Source of the DNA: Clostridia bacterium
GTDB lineage: Bacteria > Bacillota > Clostridia > Christensenellales > UBA1242
NCBI GenBank assembly: GCA_023228225.1
Contig: JALOBO010000061.1
Location: forward strand, 1 to 8,095
Length of the DNA: 8,095 nt
Reading direction: 5' to 3'
Part shown: positions 1 to 6,746 of the stretch, piece by piece
Layout of the letters: the number at the start of each line of letters is the position of its first letter
Position numbering within the stretch: position 1 is the first letter of the stretch
Notes under the pieces: generated by a model
Databases searched by the model: none
What the model saw: the letters and a program-made list of their open reading frames with translations, nothing else
What the model was told of the DNA's origin: nothing
Translations under genes and position numbers: made by a program

Positions 1-6
1 GAGAGC

Positions 7-2532
7 ATGAAAGTAAGAAATACTCTAATAGTTGTGGTGCTGCTATTATTCCTCTGTGGTATTGCATCTGCTGCGGGGAACAGTCACAGCTACGGCAAAA
101 GTAAGAGTGGCGTAATGTTCCAAAGTAACTTTGACACAGGGCAAGTAACAATAGAGAAAAATCAGCACAGCATAAAAATAAGTAACGAAGAACACTCAGA
201 AACAAAAATAAAAATAAGTAAATCTGACATTGACACTATCATAGGTAACTCTGATTTAATTAGAGTTGTGCATACTAATGACGCAGGTGTTAACGATTGG
301 GAAAGAGTAGTAGTACCCAATTACGAAAATGGGTATCTTGAACTTGATGTAGAGTTCTCAACTGTGACTATCACTCCTTATGTTTCACAGGTTAAAAATT
401 ATATGTTTGAATCGTGGACAGGCTCACCTGAGTATCCTACTGATTGGGTTAAAGGCTCATATGATGGGGGATTTAGGCAGGGTGTATACTCCATAGGCGA
501 TGGCAATAACTCATATGGTATATTTGGAGATGGAACAAGTCCTAGAGGTTTGATTACACAGGCTACCACACTGCCAGCAGGAACTTATACTGTAGGTGCT
601 TGGTTTTTCGTTAATGGAAGAACATCAGGTGCAATGAGTGTAGACCTGGAAAGTGCAGGTAGATTGTACGTAAACTCAAACACTGGGAGCGTTAGCGAAT
701 TTACTTATTACGAAACTCAGATAACAACTACAGCAGCTAATCCAAATGTTAGAGTGTATGCAGATACAACTCCAAATACAGGTTCATTCTTCCGTATTGA
801 CGGTTTAATTGTATCACCTGCAATAAATCCGATTACAGCAACAGAAACAAATGATGCAATAGGACAAGCATTTTATCAAACATTCGATTATACACCGGCA
901 GCAGTGTACTCAAGTTCTGTACTACAAACTGACTTTAAAGACTACGATATAACAGAACATGGAAAATATAGCGCGGTAGCCACAATAGACGATACATTAG
1001 TAAATTGTTATGTAGAAGGAGAGAAAATATATGTAGACACATCAGGACTAAGTACATCATCACATGAAGTGCTCATTCAGGTGCTCTATAATAAGGCTCC
1101 TACAATGATAAGCCCCTCAAATGGTTTGACAATTACAAGGGAGTTTCCACCACTATACGCTGACCAGGTGTTTGTGTGGGAAGATTCGGGCACAACCTGC
1201 CAGATACAGGTAGCAGAAGACTCTGCATTTAGTAATGTAGTGTACTCACATGAAACAACAACTGCAACTGCAACTGCTTCACTTGCAGCAGGTACATACT
1301 ATTGGAGAGTTAGGAGTTATGACCCTATTTATCATATTTACGGGGATTACCCAGATGAGTATAATTTCGTAATTGTCACGACTACAGGGAGTGTGTCAGG
1401 CACAGGTATTGCAGGGTGTGTTTATGAGTCTCAAGGACTTGGTAACTATCAGGTAGTTTCAGGAGCTCTTGCAACTATTTATAATGATACATATTCAGTT
1501 ACAAAAACGACAGGGTCAGAGGGTTATTATCAGGTATTAGGTCTGTCAAATGGTACTTACTATGTAAGTGTAAAGAAAACAGGCTATGATGCTTCAGATA
1601 TAACTCCTGTGGATGTTACTGACAGCGAAGTAACAGTACAAAACATAGCTATACAGGCATCACAGAGCTACTTTGCACCTACAGATTGCGTGATAAAAGT
1701 TAAAGAACACTGGTACAGTTTCTCTGGTGTTTCAGGTGTAACTTATGCATATTATCAAAACGGTGACACGGCAACATTAGGGACTGGTACAACAGACAGC
1801 ACGGGTAGATTTACTATGTCAGATATTGACATAGGAGTAAGATATAAAATTGTGTTAACAACAGATGATGGAACGCAGACAGACTATATAATGCCTTCAA
1901 GTTCTGAGTTATCCTTTATAATTGTACTGGATATAACAGAGACTTCACTGCTACCTGATTCACAGTTTTATGATGTTGTAAATGTGTCAGTCGATAAAGA
2001 AATACTTAACTCAACTGCTGCCAAGGTCACAGTAAGCTGGAATGGTACTGACTCAAGTATGACGGGAGTTTATTATCAGATAGGACAAACAGCTAATAAC
2101 GGAACTTTTGTTGTGCTTGATGATTATACAGAAACACCTACAGGAACGTTAGGTAGTCACTCATTTGTAGTCAGTAATTATTTAGGAGAGTCCTATAAAA
2201 TCATAGTAGAATTTACGGAGGATAGCTTTGGAGAGGTAGAAAAAGCTTACACAGTAACATTTGCAGGATCCACAATACCATTCATAGGAGGAAAAGCACT
2301 GTCTTACTTTGGTGTTTTTCTTGTGTTTATCGTTGCTATGATGTTTGGAAAAGCTGAACATGCAATGGGTGGACTAATGGTCTGTGGATTCTCTTGGTTC
2401 CTGTGGTACTTAGATGTCTTTACAGGCTTTGGGACAGCAACAAATACAACCATGGCAGCAGGGCTAATAATTGGGACAGTATTTGCACTACTTGCAGCTG
2501 TTAACGAAGCTAGAAAGGGGGCAAATATCTAA
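7..2532 (+). CDS. Large secreted, membrane-anchored multi-domain surface protein (spike or adhesin-like)
   Basis: An 841-aa protein with a Sec-type signal peptide (residues 1 to about 22: KVR, then a long hydrophobic core, ending ASA-AG). Residues 132-272 resemble a jelly-roll carbohydrate-binding module of the CBM4/9 type: it opens FESWTGSPEYPTDW and has an AGTYTVGAWF strand. Residues 363-456 resemble a fibronectin type III domain (WEDSG...CQIQVAED, AAGTYYWRVRSYD). Residues 466-551 resemble a carboxypeptidase-regulatory-like domain (GYYQVLGLSNGTYYVSVKKTGY), followed by two further beta-rich segments to about 757. The C-terminus has three membrane helices (about 765-781, 786-805, 816-833) and a basic tail. 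At least seven NxS/T sequons lie in the ectodomain. I infer an extracellular protein exposed on a virion or cell. Only six bases precede the ATG, so the Shine-Dalgarno is mostly outside the window; the signal peptide supports this start. The next gene overlaps the stop by one base. It could instead be a host-type surface adhesin, but the neighbours favour a mobile element. Confidence 0.85.
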   Translation: MKVRNTLIVVVLLLFLCGIASAAGNSHSYGKSKSGVMFQSNFDTGQVTIEKNQHSIKISNEEHSETKIKISKSDIDTIIGNSDLIRVVHTNDAGVNDWERVVVPNYENGYLELDVEFSTVTITPYVSQVKNYMFESWTGSPEYPTDWVKGSYDGGFRQGVYSIGDGNNSYGIFGDGTSPRGLITQATTLPAGTYTVGAWFFVNGRTSGAMSVDLESAGRLYVNSNTGSVSEFTYYETQITTTAANPNVRVYADTTPNTGSFFRIDGLIVSPAINPITATETNDAIGQAFYQTFDYTPAAVYSSSVLQTDFKDYDITEHGKYSAVATIDDTLVNCYVEGEKIYVDTSGLSTSSHEVLIQVLYNKAPTMISPSNGLTITREFPPLYADQVFVWEDSGTTCQIQVAEDSAFSNVVYSHETTTATATASLAAGTYYWRVRSYDPIYHIYGDYPDEYNFVIVTTTGSVSGTGIAGCVYESQGLGNYQVVSGALATIYNDTYSVTKTTGSEGYYQVLGLSNGTYYVSVKKTGYDASDITPVDVTDSEVTVQNIAIQASQSYFAPTDCVIKVKEHWYSFSGVSGVTYAYYQNGDTATLGTGTTDSTGRFTMSDIDIGVRYKIVLTTDDGTQTDYIMPSSSELSFIIVLDITETSLLPDSQFYDVVNVSVDKEILNSTAAKVTVSWNGTDSSMTGVYYQIGQTANNGTFVVLDDYTETPTGTLGSHSFVVSNYLGESYKIIVEFTEDSFGEVEKAYTVTFAGSTIPFIGGKALSYFGVFLVFIVAMMFGKAEHAMGGLMVCGFSWFLWYLDVFTGFGTATNTTMAAGLIIGTVFALLAAVNEARKGANI
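1260..1277 (+). repeat. Short tandem repeat, three copies of AACTGC
   Basis: Three perfect copies of a 6-base unit lie inside the surface-protein gene, in the FN3-like region. They encode alternating Thr-Ala in the TTTATATASLAAG segment. Copy changes would keep the frame. It may be chance in a Thr/Ala-rich strand. Confidence 0.6.
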
Positions 2533-2912
2533 TGTGGGCTAAAGAAGTAGCTTTCTTCCTTCTTGCTTTTGTAGTAGCAGGAGGAATAATAAACGGTGCT
2601 GGGATATTTGATACTGTCACTATTCCAGAGGTGACAATGCCTGGGGCTGATCTTGCAGATGGAATAGTAGAAGCAGGCTCTTCAGGGTCAGAGTCAGACG
2701 TGGCAAGTGCATTTGACGGGTGGGCTATGATAGCAAGCATGTATAGCACAGTTAAAACGGTGTTTTCTGTGTTAGTTCTGCCAGGTCCTTATCTTGCTTC
2801 AATCGGAATACCTGTAGCATTTGCATACGGGATTCAAACCATGGTAACTTTAGCAGAAGTTTGGGGGTTAATGCAACTTGTAACAAACAGGAGTACAGGG
2901 GGAATGGATTAA
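2532..2912 (+). CDS. Small three-helix membrane protein
   Basis: A 126-aa protein with one N-terminal hydrophobic helix (about residues 5-21), a polar loop of about 50 residues rich in Asp, Glu, Gly and Ser, then two helices (about 74-94, with a Pro-Gly-Pro kink, and 97-117) and the tail TNRSTGGMD. Its ATG overlaps the preceding stop (TAATG), and its own stop overlaps the next ATG the same way, so the three proteins are probably made in fixed proportion. A G-rich run (about 2516-2520) sits upstream as a weak ribosome site. The layout of one helix, acidic loop, two helices and a polar NRS-containing tail resembles what I recall of small membrane proteins in archaeal proviruses, next to anchored surface proteins. 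That family link is from memory and unchecked. I infer a subunit of the same envelope complex; no enzymatic motif is visible. Confidence 0.8.
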   Translation: MWAKEVAFFLLAFVVAGGIINGAGIFDTVTIPEVTMPGADLADGIVEAGSSGSESDVASAFDGWAMIASMYSTVKTVFSVLVLPGPYLASIGIPVAFAYGIQTMVTLAEVWGLMQLVTNRSTGGMD

Positions 2913-3562
2913 TGAGAGCCAGACTTATACTTATCTTACTCTCAATTTTTATGCTATGTGGCGTGACTGCAGCAACACCTATAATTTCCTTTGTAGAAGA
3001 TAGTAACCAGGTTATCACAGTAGGTAACAGTTATACCTTCAGTTTTAACTCAACAACTGCAATAAACTCAGCAGATTTTTATCTGGATGGAGTAAAAACA
3101 GTTGTGGTAGGACAGAGTAAGGAATACACTTTCACGGAGGATAACGCTTATCATAATGTCTCTGTGATTGCCTCAGACGGTAGTCCTTCAAATATGTTAA
3201 CATGGTCTGTAACAATTCCAAGAGAAAAAGCGACTGTTTCAATTGAAAACATAGGAGATGATGAAAACTATAACAATCTAATGGATAACTTCACTGATAT
3301 GAACTGGGAAGGATTAACACAATCTGCAACAACTCCCTTTACTGATGTAATGGGTAGAATGTTTTATGTAGTTTTGTTTATTCTTCCCTTCGTGCTCATG
3401 TGGAAACAGCAGGAAACAATGACAATCCCTGCAATAGTGGCAATGTTCTTTGGTACTTTATTAATAGGGTTTGTGCCAGAGCAATATAAAACGTTGATTA
3501 CATTTGCGGTTATTCTGTCATTTGCAGCAAACTTTTATTTAATGAGTAGAAATAGGCTTTAA
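2912..3562 (+). CDS. Secreted beta-domain protein with C-terminal three-helix membrane anchor
   Basis: A 216-aa protein. An ATG at 2861 is in frame but would put 17 polar residues before the signal peptide and lie deep inside the preceding gene. The ATG at 2912 overlaps that gene's stop (TAATG) and begins directly with a signal peptide (MRARLILILLS..., likely cut after TAA near residue 21). Residues 22 to about 105 form a single PKD/Ig-like beta domain (VTVGNSYTFSF-type strand, ADFYLDG, YHNVSVIASDG), then a polar linker. Three membrane helices follow (about 150-164, 172-188, 195-211), with a charged KQQET hinge between the first two and a basic RNRL end. Three sequons (NST, NVS, NFT) suggest glycosylation. 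The plan matches the 841-aa protein two genes upstream. Last gene of its cluster; a hairpin and T-rich stretch follow. Confidence 0.85.
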   Translation: MRARLILILLSIFMLCGVTAATPIISFVEDSNQVITVGNSYTFSFNSTTAINSADFYLDGVKTVVVGQSKEYTFTEDNAYHNVSVIASDGSPSNMLTWSVTIPREKATVSIENIGDDENYNNLMDNFTDMNWEGLTQSATTPFTDVMGRMFYVVLFILPFVLMWKQQETMTIPAIVAMFFGTLLIGFVPEQYKTLITFAVILSFAANFYLMSRNRL

Positions 3563-3590
3563 AGGGTTTAAAACCCCTTTTAATTTTATT
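3561..3590 (+). terminator. Hairpin plus T-rich tract, likely transcription terminator
   Basis: Starting in the stop codon of the 216-aa gene, AAAGGGTTT faces AAACCCCTTT (one extra C), able to form a short stem, followed by TAATTTTATT. Archaeal termination depends mainly on T-runs, so the T-rich segment may matter more than the stem. It separates two groups of + strand genes. Confidence 0.55.
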
Positions 3591-3594
3591 GACA

Positions 3595-3632
3595 GAAGAC
3601 TTAAATAGTTTAACAACAGTATACTCTATAAG
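3595..3632 (+). promoter_or_regulatory. Candidate archaeal promoter (TATA box near 3601-3608)
   Basis: TTAAATAG at 3601-3608, preceded by the purine-rich GAAGAC as a possible BRE, would place transcription start near 3627-3633 and leave a leader of about 40 bases before the first ATG of the second operon. The leader (3631-3657) is almost pure A/T with repeated TAAATA-like words. Position fits the gene layout, but AT-rich DNA yields such motifs easily. TATATAAT at 3663-3670 abuts the ATG and is too close to act with the Shine-Dalgarno motif. Confidence 0.45.
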
Positions 3633-3670
3633 TAAATATTAAATAAATATAAATAAAGAGGTTATATAAT

Positions 3671-3826
3671 ATGACACAAGCTAAGAAATATGTTGTTAAA
3701 GTAGTAACAATGTCTACAAGTGCCCCGTTAGGGAAAACTGCAGCTGTAAAAGCCAAACGTGCTATAGATGCAGAGATTAGGAAAAAGCAAGTTAAAAATG
3801 TTAGAGTTTCGGTAGTCCAAGCTTGA
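3671..3826 (+). CDS. Small basic protein, 51 aa
   Basis: A 51-residue protein beginning MTQAKKYVVKVVTMSTSAPL and ending VKNVRVSVVQA. AGAGGT at 3657-3662 precedes the ATG with 8 bases between. It is soluble-looking and Lys/Arg-rich, with a predicted beta strand (YVVKVVTMS), a central basic helix (KTAAVKAKRAIDAEIRKKQ) and a second strand (NVRVSVV), a small beta-alpha-beta layout. It is the first gene of the second operon, 9 bases ahead of the 56-aa membrane protein. The stop codon TGA is part of the next gene's ribosome site. I do not recognise the family. A nucleic-acid-binding or small structural role is possible but unproven. Its position, ribosome site and coupling make it a real gene despite its size. 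Confidence 0.75.
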   Translation: MTQAKKYVVKVVTMSTSAPLGKTAAVKAKRAIDAEIRKKQVKNVRVSVVQA

Positions 3827-3830
3827 GGTG
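3825..3830 (+). promoter_or_regulatory. Shine-Dalgarno motif overlapping the upstream stop codon
   Basis: GAGGTG begins inside the TGA stop of the 51-aa gene and lies 5 bases before the ATG at 3836. This arrangement suggests translational coupling of the two small proteins. Confidence 0.7.
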
Positions 3831-3835
3831 GTAGT

Positions 3836-4006
3836 ATGGAAAATATAGAAAACACTGAAAATGTCAGAAGCAGGAGAAGTAATATGGTTGGGGGAATTAT
3901 CTCACTCTCTGTATTTACCCTTGTACTCTTAACTATGGAGAGTTTTGTGTTTGCTGTTGTTGCTTCTATAGGTTGCTATCAAGGGTATAAACAAGTTAAA
4001 AAATAA
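3836..4006 (+). CDS. Small hydrophobic protein, 56 aa; candidate virion membrane or capsid protein
   Basis: A 56-residue protein. The N-terminus is polar (MENIENTENVRSRRSN), then residues 18-49 are almost wholly hydrophobic, broken only by TMES around 33-36, then a basic tail (YKQVKK). The hydrophobic part is either one long membrane helix or two short helices forming a hairpin. It lies between the 51-aa basic protein and the 900-aa basic protein with gaps of 9 and 18 bases. Small two-helix hydrophobic proteins are the main coat proteins of some archaeal spindle-shaped viruses, and small membrane proteins occur in pleomorphic archaeal viruses, so a coat role is a reasonable inference. No sequence match can be claimed, and this protein is shorter than the fusellovirus coat proteins I know. 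Confidence 0.75.
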   Translation: MENIENTENVRSRRSNMVGGIISLSVFTLVLLTMESFVFAVVASIGCYQGYKQVKK

Positions 4007-4013
4007 TAGGTCT

Positions 4014-4020
4014 GAGGTGG
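4014..4020 (+). promoter_or_regulatory. Strong Shine-Dalgarno motif for the 900-aa gene
   Basis: GAGGTGG, 4 bases before the ATG at 4025, complements the archaeal 16S rRNA tail. It fixes the start of the large gene and suggests high expression. Confidence 0.7.
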
Positions 4021-4024
4021 GCAT

Positions 4025-6727
4025 ATGGGCACAGGTAAAGCAACAATAAGAGGGAGAAGCGGAAGATCCACAAGTGGAAAAAAAGTTTCCTCCTACTCTC
4101 CTCAATATTCACAAACTACAGGCAAAAAGGCAGAGAGCAGAGGCACACAGAGTTATGCTCAGGCTTTGGATAACGGCATAGCAAAAACCACAAAGAAAGC
4201 TGCTGTTTTATCCTTCAATCCTTACAAAGCCCAGGACAGAGTAATAACTATTAAAGAGCAGGCAGCAGCAAAGAAATCTGCAGCTATTAGAGCAGCAAAT
4301 AAGAACAGTATTATTACTTCTCCACTGCTCAATAAATCAGGTAATGAGATAAAACAGATACAGTTAGGCAAAAGCAATAGCCATGCCGTGGGAATTATTG
4401 GTAGGAGTTCTGCAGCCTCAGCAGCTTCTCTACAGCAGGCTTACAGATATAAACAGCAAACAGGGCGACGGATAAGTAGATCACAGGACTTTAAAGAGAA
4501 GTTGGCTAATACTGCAAGGTCCTTTGTTTCCTCTGCTTCTGTAGCTGAAGCGGATAAATACACTGATTATGCTAATCGTCCTGTGACAAGCAGCACTAAC
4601 GCATTTGACAAGCGCAGAATAACGATTGCTAGAAACACTATAGGGCGGTCACTACCAACAGGACAGCAGCAGGCTTATTATGATTCTATGCGAGCTTTTG
4701 ACGCTGAGGTTAGACAGTACAAAGCTGAAACTGGTTATTCTGACAGTAAAATTATATCAATAATGAAAGGTAAAATATCTGAACCATCTCAAAATAAGGT
4801 TGAGGATACACCAGAAAAATACACTGATAAAGCTTTTGAGGCTAAGCTATCTAAATCAAAGTACACAGAAGCACAGAAAAAGCAGTTAAGAGACACACAC
4901 TATAACAAGACTAACGTGGTTACAGATGTTGTTAATTCTGTAAAGGATTATTTAGCTGTCGGTGATAAAGTTGCTAATGTTGTAATGAATGTGAAGCCTA
5001 ATCAGCAGTATGGTAAACTTAGTGATAAAACAACAGGTAACACATTTAGAGAAGTACTAAATAGTGAGAAGAGAGGCATAATTGAAAAACCTATAACAAA
5101 AGGTGCTGAAGCTATAGCAATGTATTATGGTGGAAAATTATTTGGTGCTGGTTTATCATCTGTTACCACAGGTGTGAGATTAGGCACTTTAAGTATAGCG
5201 TCTAAAATATCAAACCCTTTATTAAAAAGTGCCTTAACAACTTTAGAAACAGTTGTAGAGCCTGGAACTGCAGGAGTAATGCTTTATCAAGGAGGTAAAG
5301 AAGTTAGAACAATGTCAAAGGCTAAAAATTATAGTGGTTTAATAGATTTAGGTGAAAACCTTTTAGTAGGTGGTGCAGGCTTTAAACGTGGGCAGTCATT
5401 AGGCATGTTACCATATGATGCTGCAAGAGTTGCAGGAAGAAAAGAAATTGCACTTACACAAGTTGTAAAGGACTCCGAAACACTTGCAGGCAAGTTACAG
5501 TTTCCACACACAAAAAGCGGTGAAACACCTAAAAGCTTTATGAAAACTTTTGAAACAGATAAAGGCACAGTTAAAGGTTTTCATGCTTCTCAAGGAACTT
5601 TAGGCAACATAGCAACTGTTAGAGGTGAAATAGCACGTCCTACAGATAATCCTGGATTATATATGTCGGGTTTTAAAACGGGTACATCTCCATGGTTCTT
5701 AAGGTTGGGTAATAAATCAGATGTTTCAGGGTTTCTTGACTCAGTAGTTGGCATTAGAGCAACACTTTCAAAAGCGGGTAGTAACCCTAAAGCTACAGCT
5801 ACACAACTTGTAAGCGCTATCACAAGACAGCCAGTAAAAACAGTTAAAGGGTTAGTAACTAAAGTATTAGGAGAATCACAGCCTTTAAAGCCTACTATCC
5901 ATTCTATAGAGTTTAAAGGTGTTTCAAGGATGCCTAAAAATGTAAGAGGAAAAACGAAGCAATCACAGGAGTTCATGCAATCAGATAAAGCTAAAAAAGA
6001 AGTTGCTTATCTCACTTCAAGACTTGAAAGAGATATAGCAGGAGGAAGAGCAGAGGCAGAAGCAGTTTTAACGCCTGGTACTACTATAGTAAAAGTACCT
6101 GGTGATTCAACAACGTTTGTTAGGTTTAAAGGTCGCCTTCTACCTATTGATGAGTATATAACACAAAGTGTAAAATTAAATGAAGGTTTAATAAAAACAA
6201 CCGTCTCAAAAGCTACAAAACAGAAAATGCCTGATGAATATAGGAAAGGTATAAAAACAGGGTTAAAAACAACTAAAGCGAGAAAAACAACTAAAGCGAG
6301 AAAAACCACTGCGACTAGAACAGTAAGACCTACAGTTAGACCAAGAAACGTTAGCACAACCACAGTACGCACCGCATCAAGAAAGTCTGTTGAAAGACCT
6401 AGTGTTTCTGCACCAAGAAGTAGCAAACGTACTACGTCAAGAAAGACTACACGCGCAACATCTGCAAGAAATACAAGTAGAACCACTACAGTTAGAACAA
6501 CAGGTAAAACAACAAATGGCAGTGGTTATGTACGAAGGGTTTCTGAACGTACACCTCCAGTAGTTCTAGTACAGAAAAAGAAGAAACTTCAGAAGGGTAC
6601 AAAACAAGAGAAAACTTTTAAGGCAGTAAGAGGTAAAAGAATAGTTAAAAACAAGCTAGGAAGCTTTGACAGTATCCTGGGAAGTAATTCAAAACCAACA
6701 AAGAAGAGGAAAACCTCTTCAAAATAA
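4025..6727 (+). CDS. Large, very basic protein with a candidate ADP-ribosyltransferase-like module and a Lys/Arg/Thr-rich tail
   Basis: A 900-aa protein without signal peptide. Residues 1 to about 340 are polar, rich in Lys, Ser, Ala and Gln, and largely helical. Residues 359-425 are a Gly/Ala-rich mildly hydrophobic stretch, not a clear membrane helix. Residues 505-720 hold motifs in the order expected of an ADP-ribosyltransferase fold: GFHAS (His520), PGLYMSG (Tyr546) followed by SPWFLRL, HSIEFKGVSRMP, and AEAEAVLTPGT (Glu677 and Glu679) then FKGRLLPIDEY. I infer an H-Y-E-type module; activity is unproven. Residues 740-900 are dominated by Lys, Arg, Thr and Ser, including tandem KTTKAR units, as in nucleic-acid-binding tails. 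It sits between the 56-aa and 203-aa membrane proteins in one operon. It may be an internal particle protein or an effector cargo; a purely structural role is the alternative. I do not recognise a named family. Confidence 0.85.
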   Translation: MGTGKATIRGRSGRSTSGKKVSSYSPQYSQTTGKKAESRGTQSYAQALDNGIAKTTKKAAVLSFNPYKAQDRVITIKEQAAAKKSAAIRAANKNSIITSPLLNKSGNEIKQIQLGKSNSHAVGIIGRSSAASAASLQQAYRYKQQTGRRISRSQDFKEKLANTARSFVSSASVAEADKYTDYANRPVTSSTNAFDKRRITIARNTIGRSLPTGQQQAYYDSMRAFDAEVRQYKAETGYSDSKIISIMKGKISEPSQNKVEDTPEKYTDKAFEAKLSKSKYTEAQKKQLRDTHYNKTNVVTDVVNSVKDYLAVGDKVANVVMNVKPNQQYGKLSDKTTGNTFREVLNSEKRGIIEKPITKGAEAIAMYYGGKLFGAGLSSVTTGVRLGTLSIASKISNPLLKSALTTLETVVEPGTAGVMLYQGGKEVRTMSKAKNYSGLIDLGENLLVGGAGFKRGQSLGMLPYDAARVAGRKEIALTQVVKDSETLAGKLQFPHTKSGETPKSFMKTFETDKGTVKGFHASQGTLGNIATVRGEIARPTDNPGLYMSGFKTGTSPWFLRLGNKSDVSGFLDSVVGIRATLSKAGSNPKATATQLVSAITRQPVKTVKGLVTKVLGESQPLKPTIHSIEFKGVSRMPKNVRGKTKQSQEFMQSDKAKKEVAYLTSRLERDIAGGRAEAEAVLTPGTTIVKVPGDSTTFVRFKGRLLPIDEYITQSVKLNEGLIKTTVSKATKQKMPDEYRKGIKTGLKTTKARKTTKARKTTATRTVRPTVRPRNVSTTTVRTASRKSVERPSVSAPRSSKRTTSRKTTRATSARNTSRTTTVRTTGKTTNGSGYVRRVSERTPPVVLVQKKKKLQKGTKQEKTFKAVRGKRIVKNKLGSFDSILGSNSKPTKKRKTSSK
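6265..6318 (+). repeat. 18-base tandem repeat, two exact and one degenerate copy
   Basis: Units 6265-6282 and 6283-6300 are identical (AAAAACAACTAAAGCGAG); 6301-6318 is a diverged third copy. The unit length is a multiple of three and encodes KTTKAR, KTTKAR and KTTATR from residue 748 of the 900-aa protein, so copy number could change without breaking the frame. Confidence 0.85.
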
Positions 6728-6733
6728 TTTATA

Positions 6734-6740
6734 GGAGGTG
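6734..6740 (+). promoter_or_regulatory. Shine-Dalgarno motif that decides the start of the 203-aa gene
   Basis: GGAGGTG lies 6 bases before the ATG at 6747. An in-frame GTG at 6738 overlaps this motif and would have no ribosome site of its own, so 6747 is the better start. Confidence 0.75.
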
Positions 6741-6746
6741 GAAACA

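Noticed and set aside
37..70. Lipoprotein signal (Cys near the end of the signal peptide)
   Set aside because: The Cys is followed by GIASA and does not sit in a lipobox (L-A/S-G/A-C) context. The residues fit a normal signal peptidase site after ASA.
2861..2911. Longer start for the 216-aa protein at 2861
   Set aside because: It would add 17 polar residues before a signal peptide. The ATG at 2912 overlaps the previous stop like the preceding gene pair and starts with the signal peptide.
2510..3018. Two minus-strand open frames opposite the 126-aa and 216-aa genes
   Set aside because: Both are antisense to genes with signal peptides or membrane helices and coupled starts; their products show no recognisable features.
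3610..3855. Minus-strand open frame of 81 codons
   Set aside because: It overlaps the 51-aa gene and the start of the 56-aa gene, both of which have proper ribosome sites on the + strand, and runs into their promoter region.
5590..5976. Minus-strand open frame of 128 codons
   Set aside because: It lies antisense within the 900-aa gene, over the motif-bearing part that has clear coding sense on the + strand.
6007..6486. Minus-strand open frame of 159 codons rich in Val and Leu
   Set aside because: It is the antisense of the Lys/Arg/Thr-rich tail of the 900-aa gene. Its hydrophobic composition follows from that bias, and there is no ribosome site or partner.
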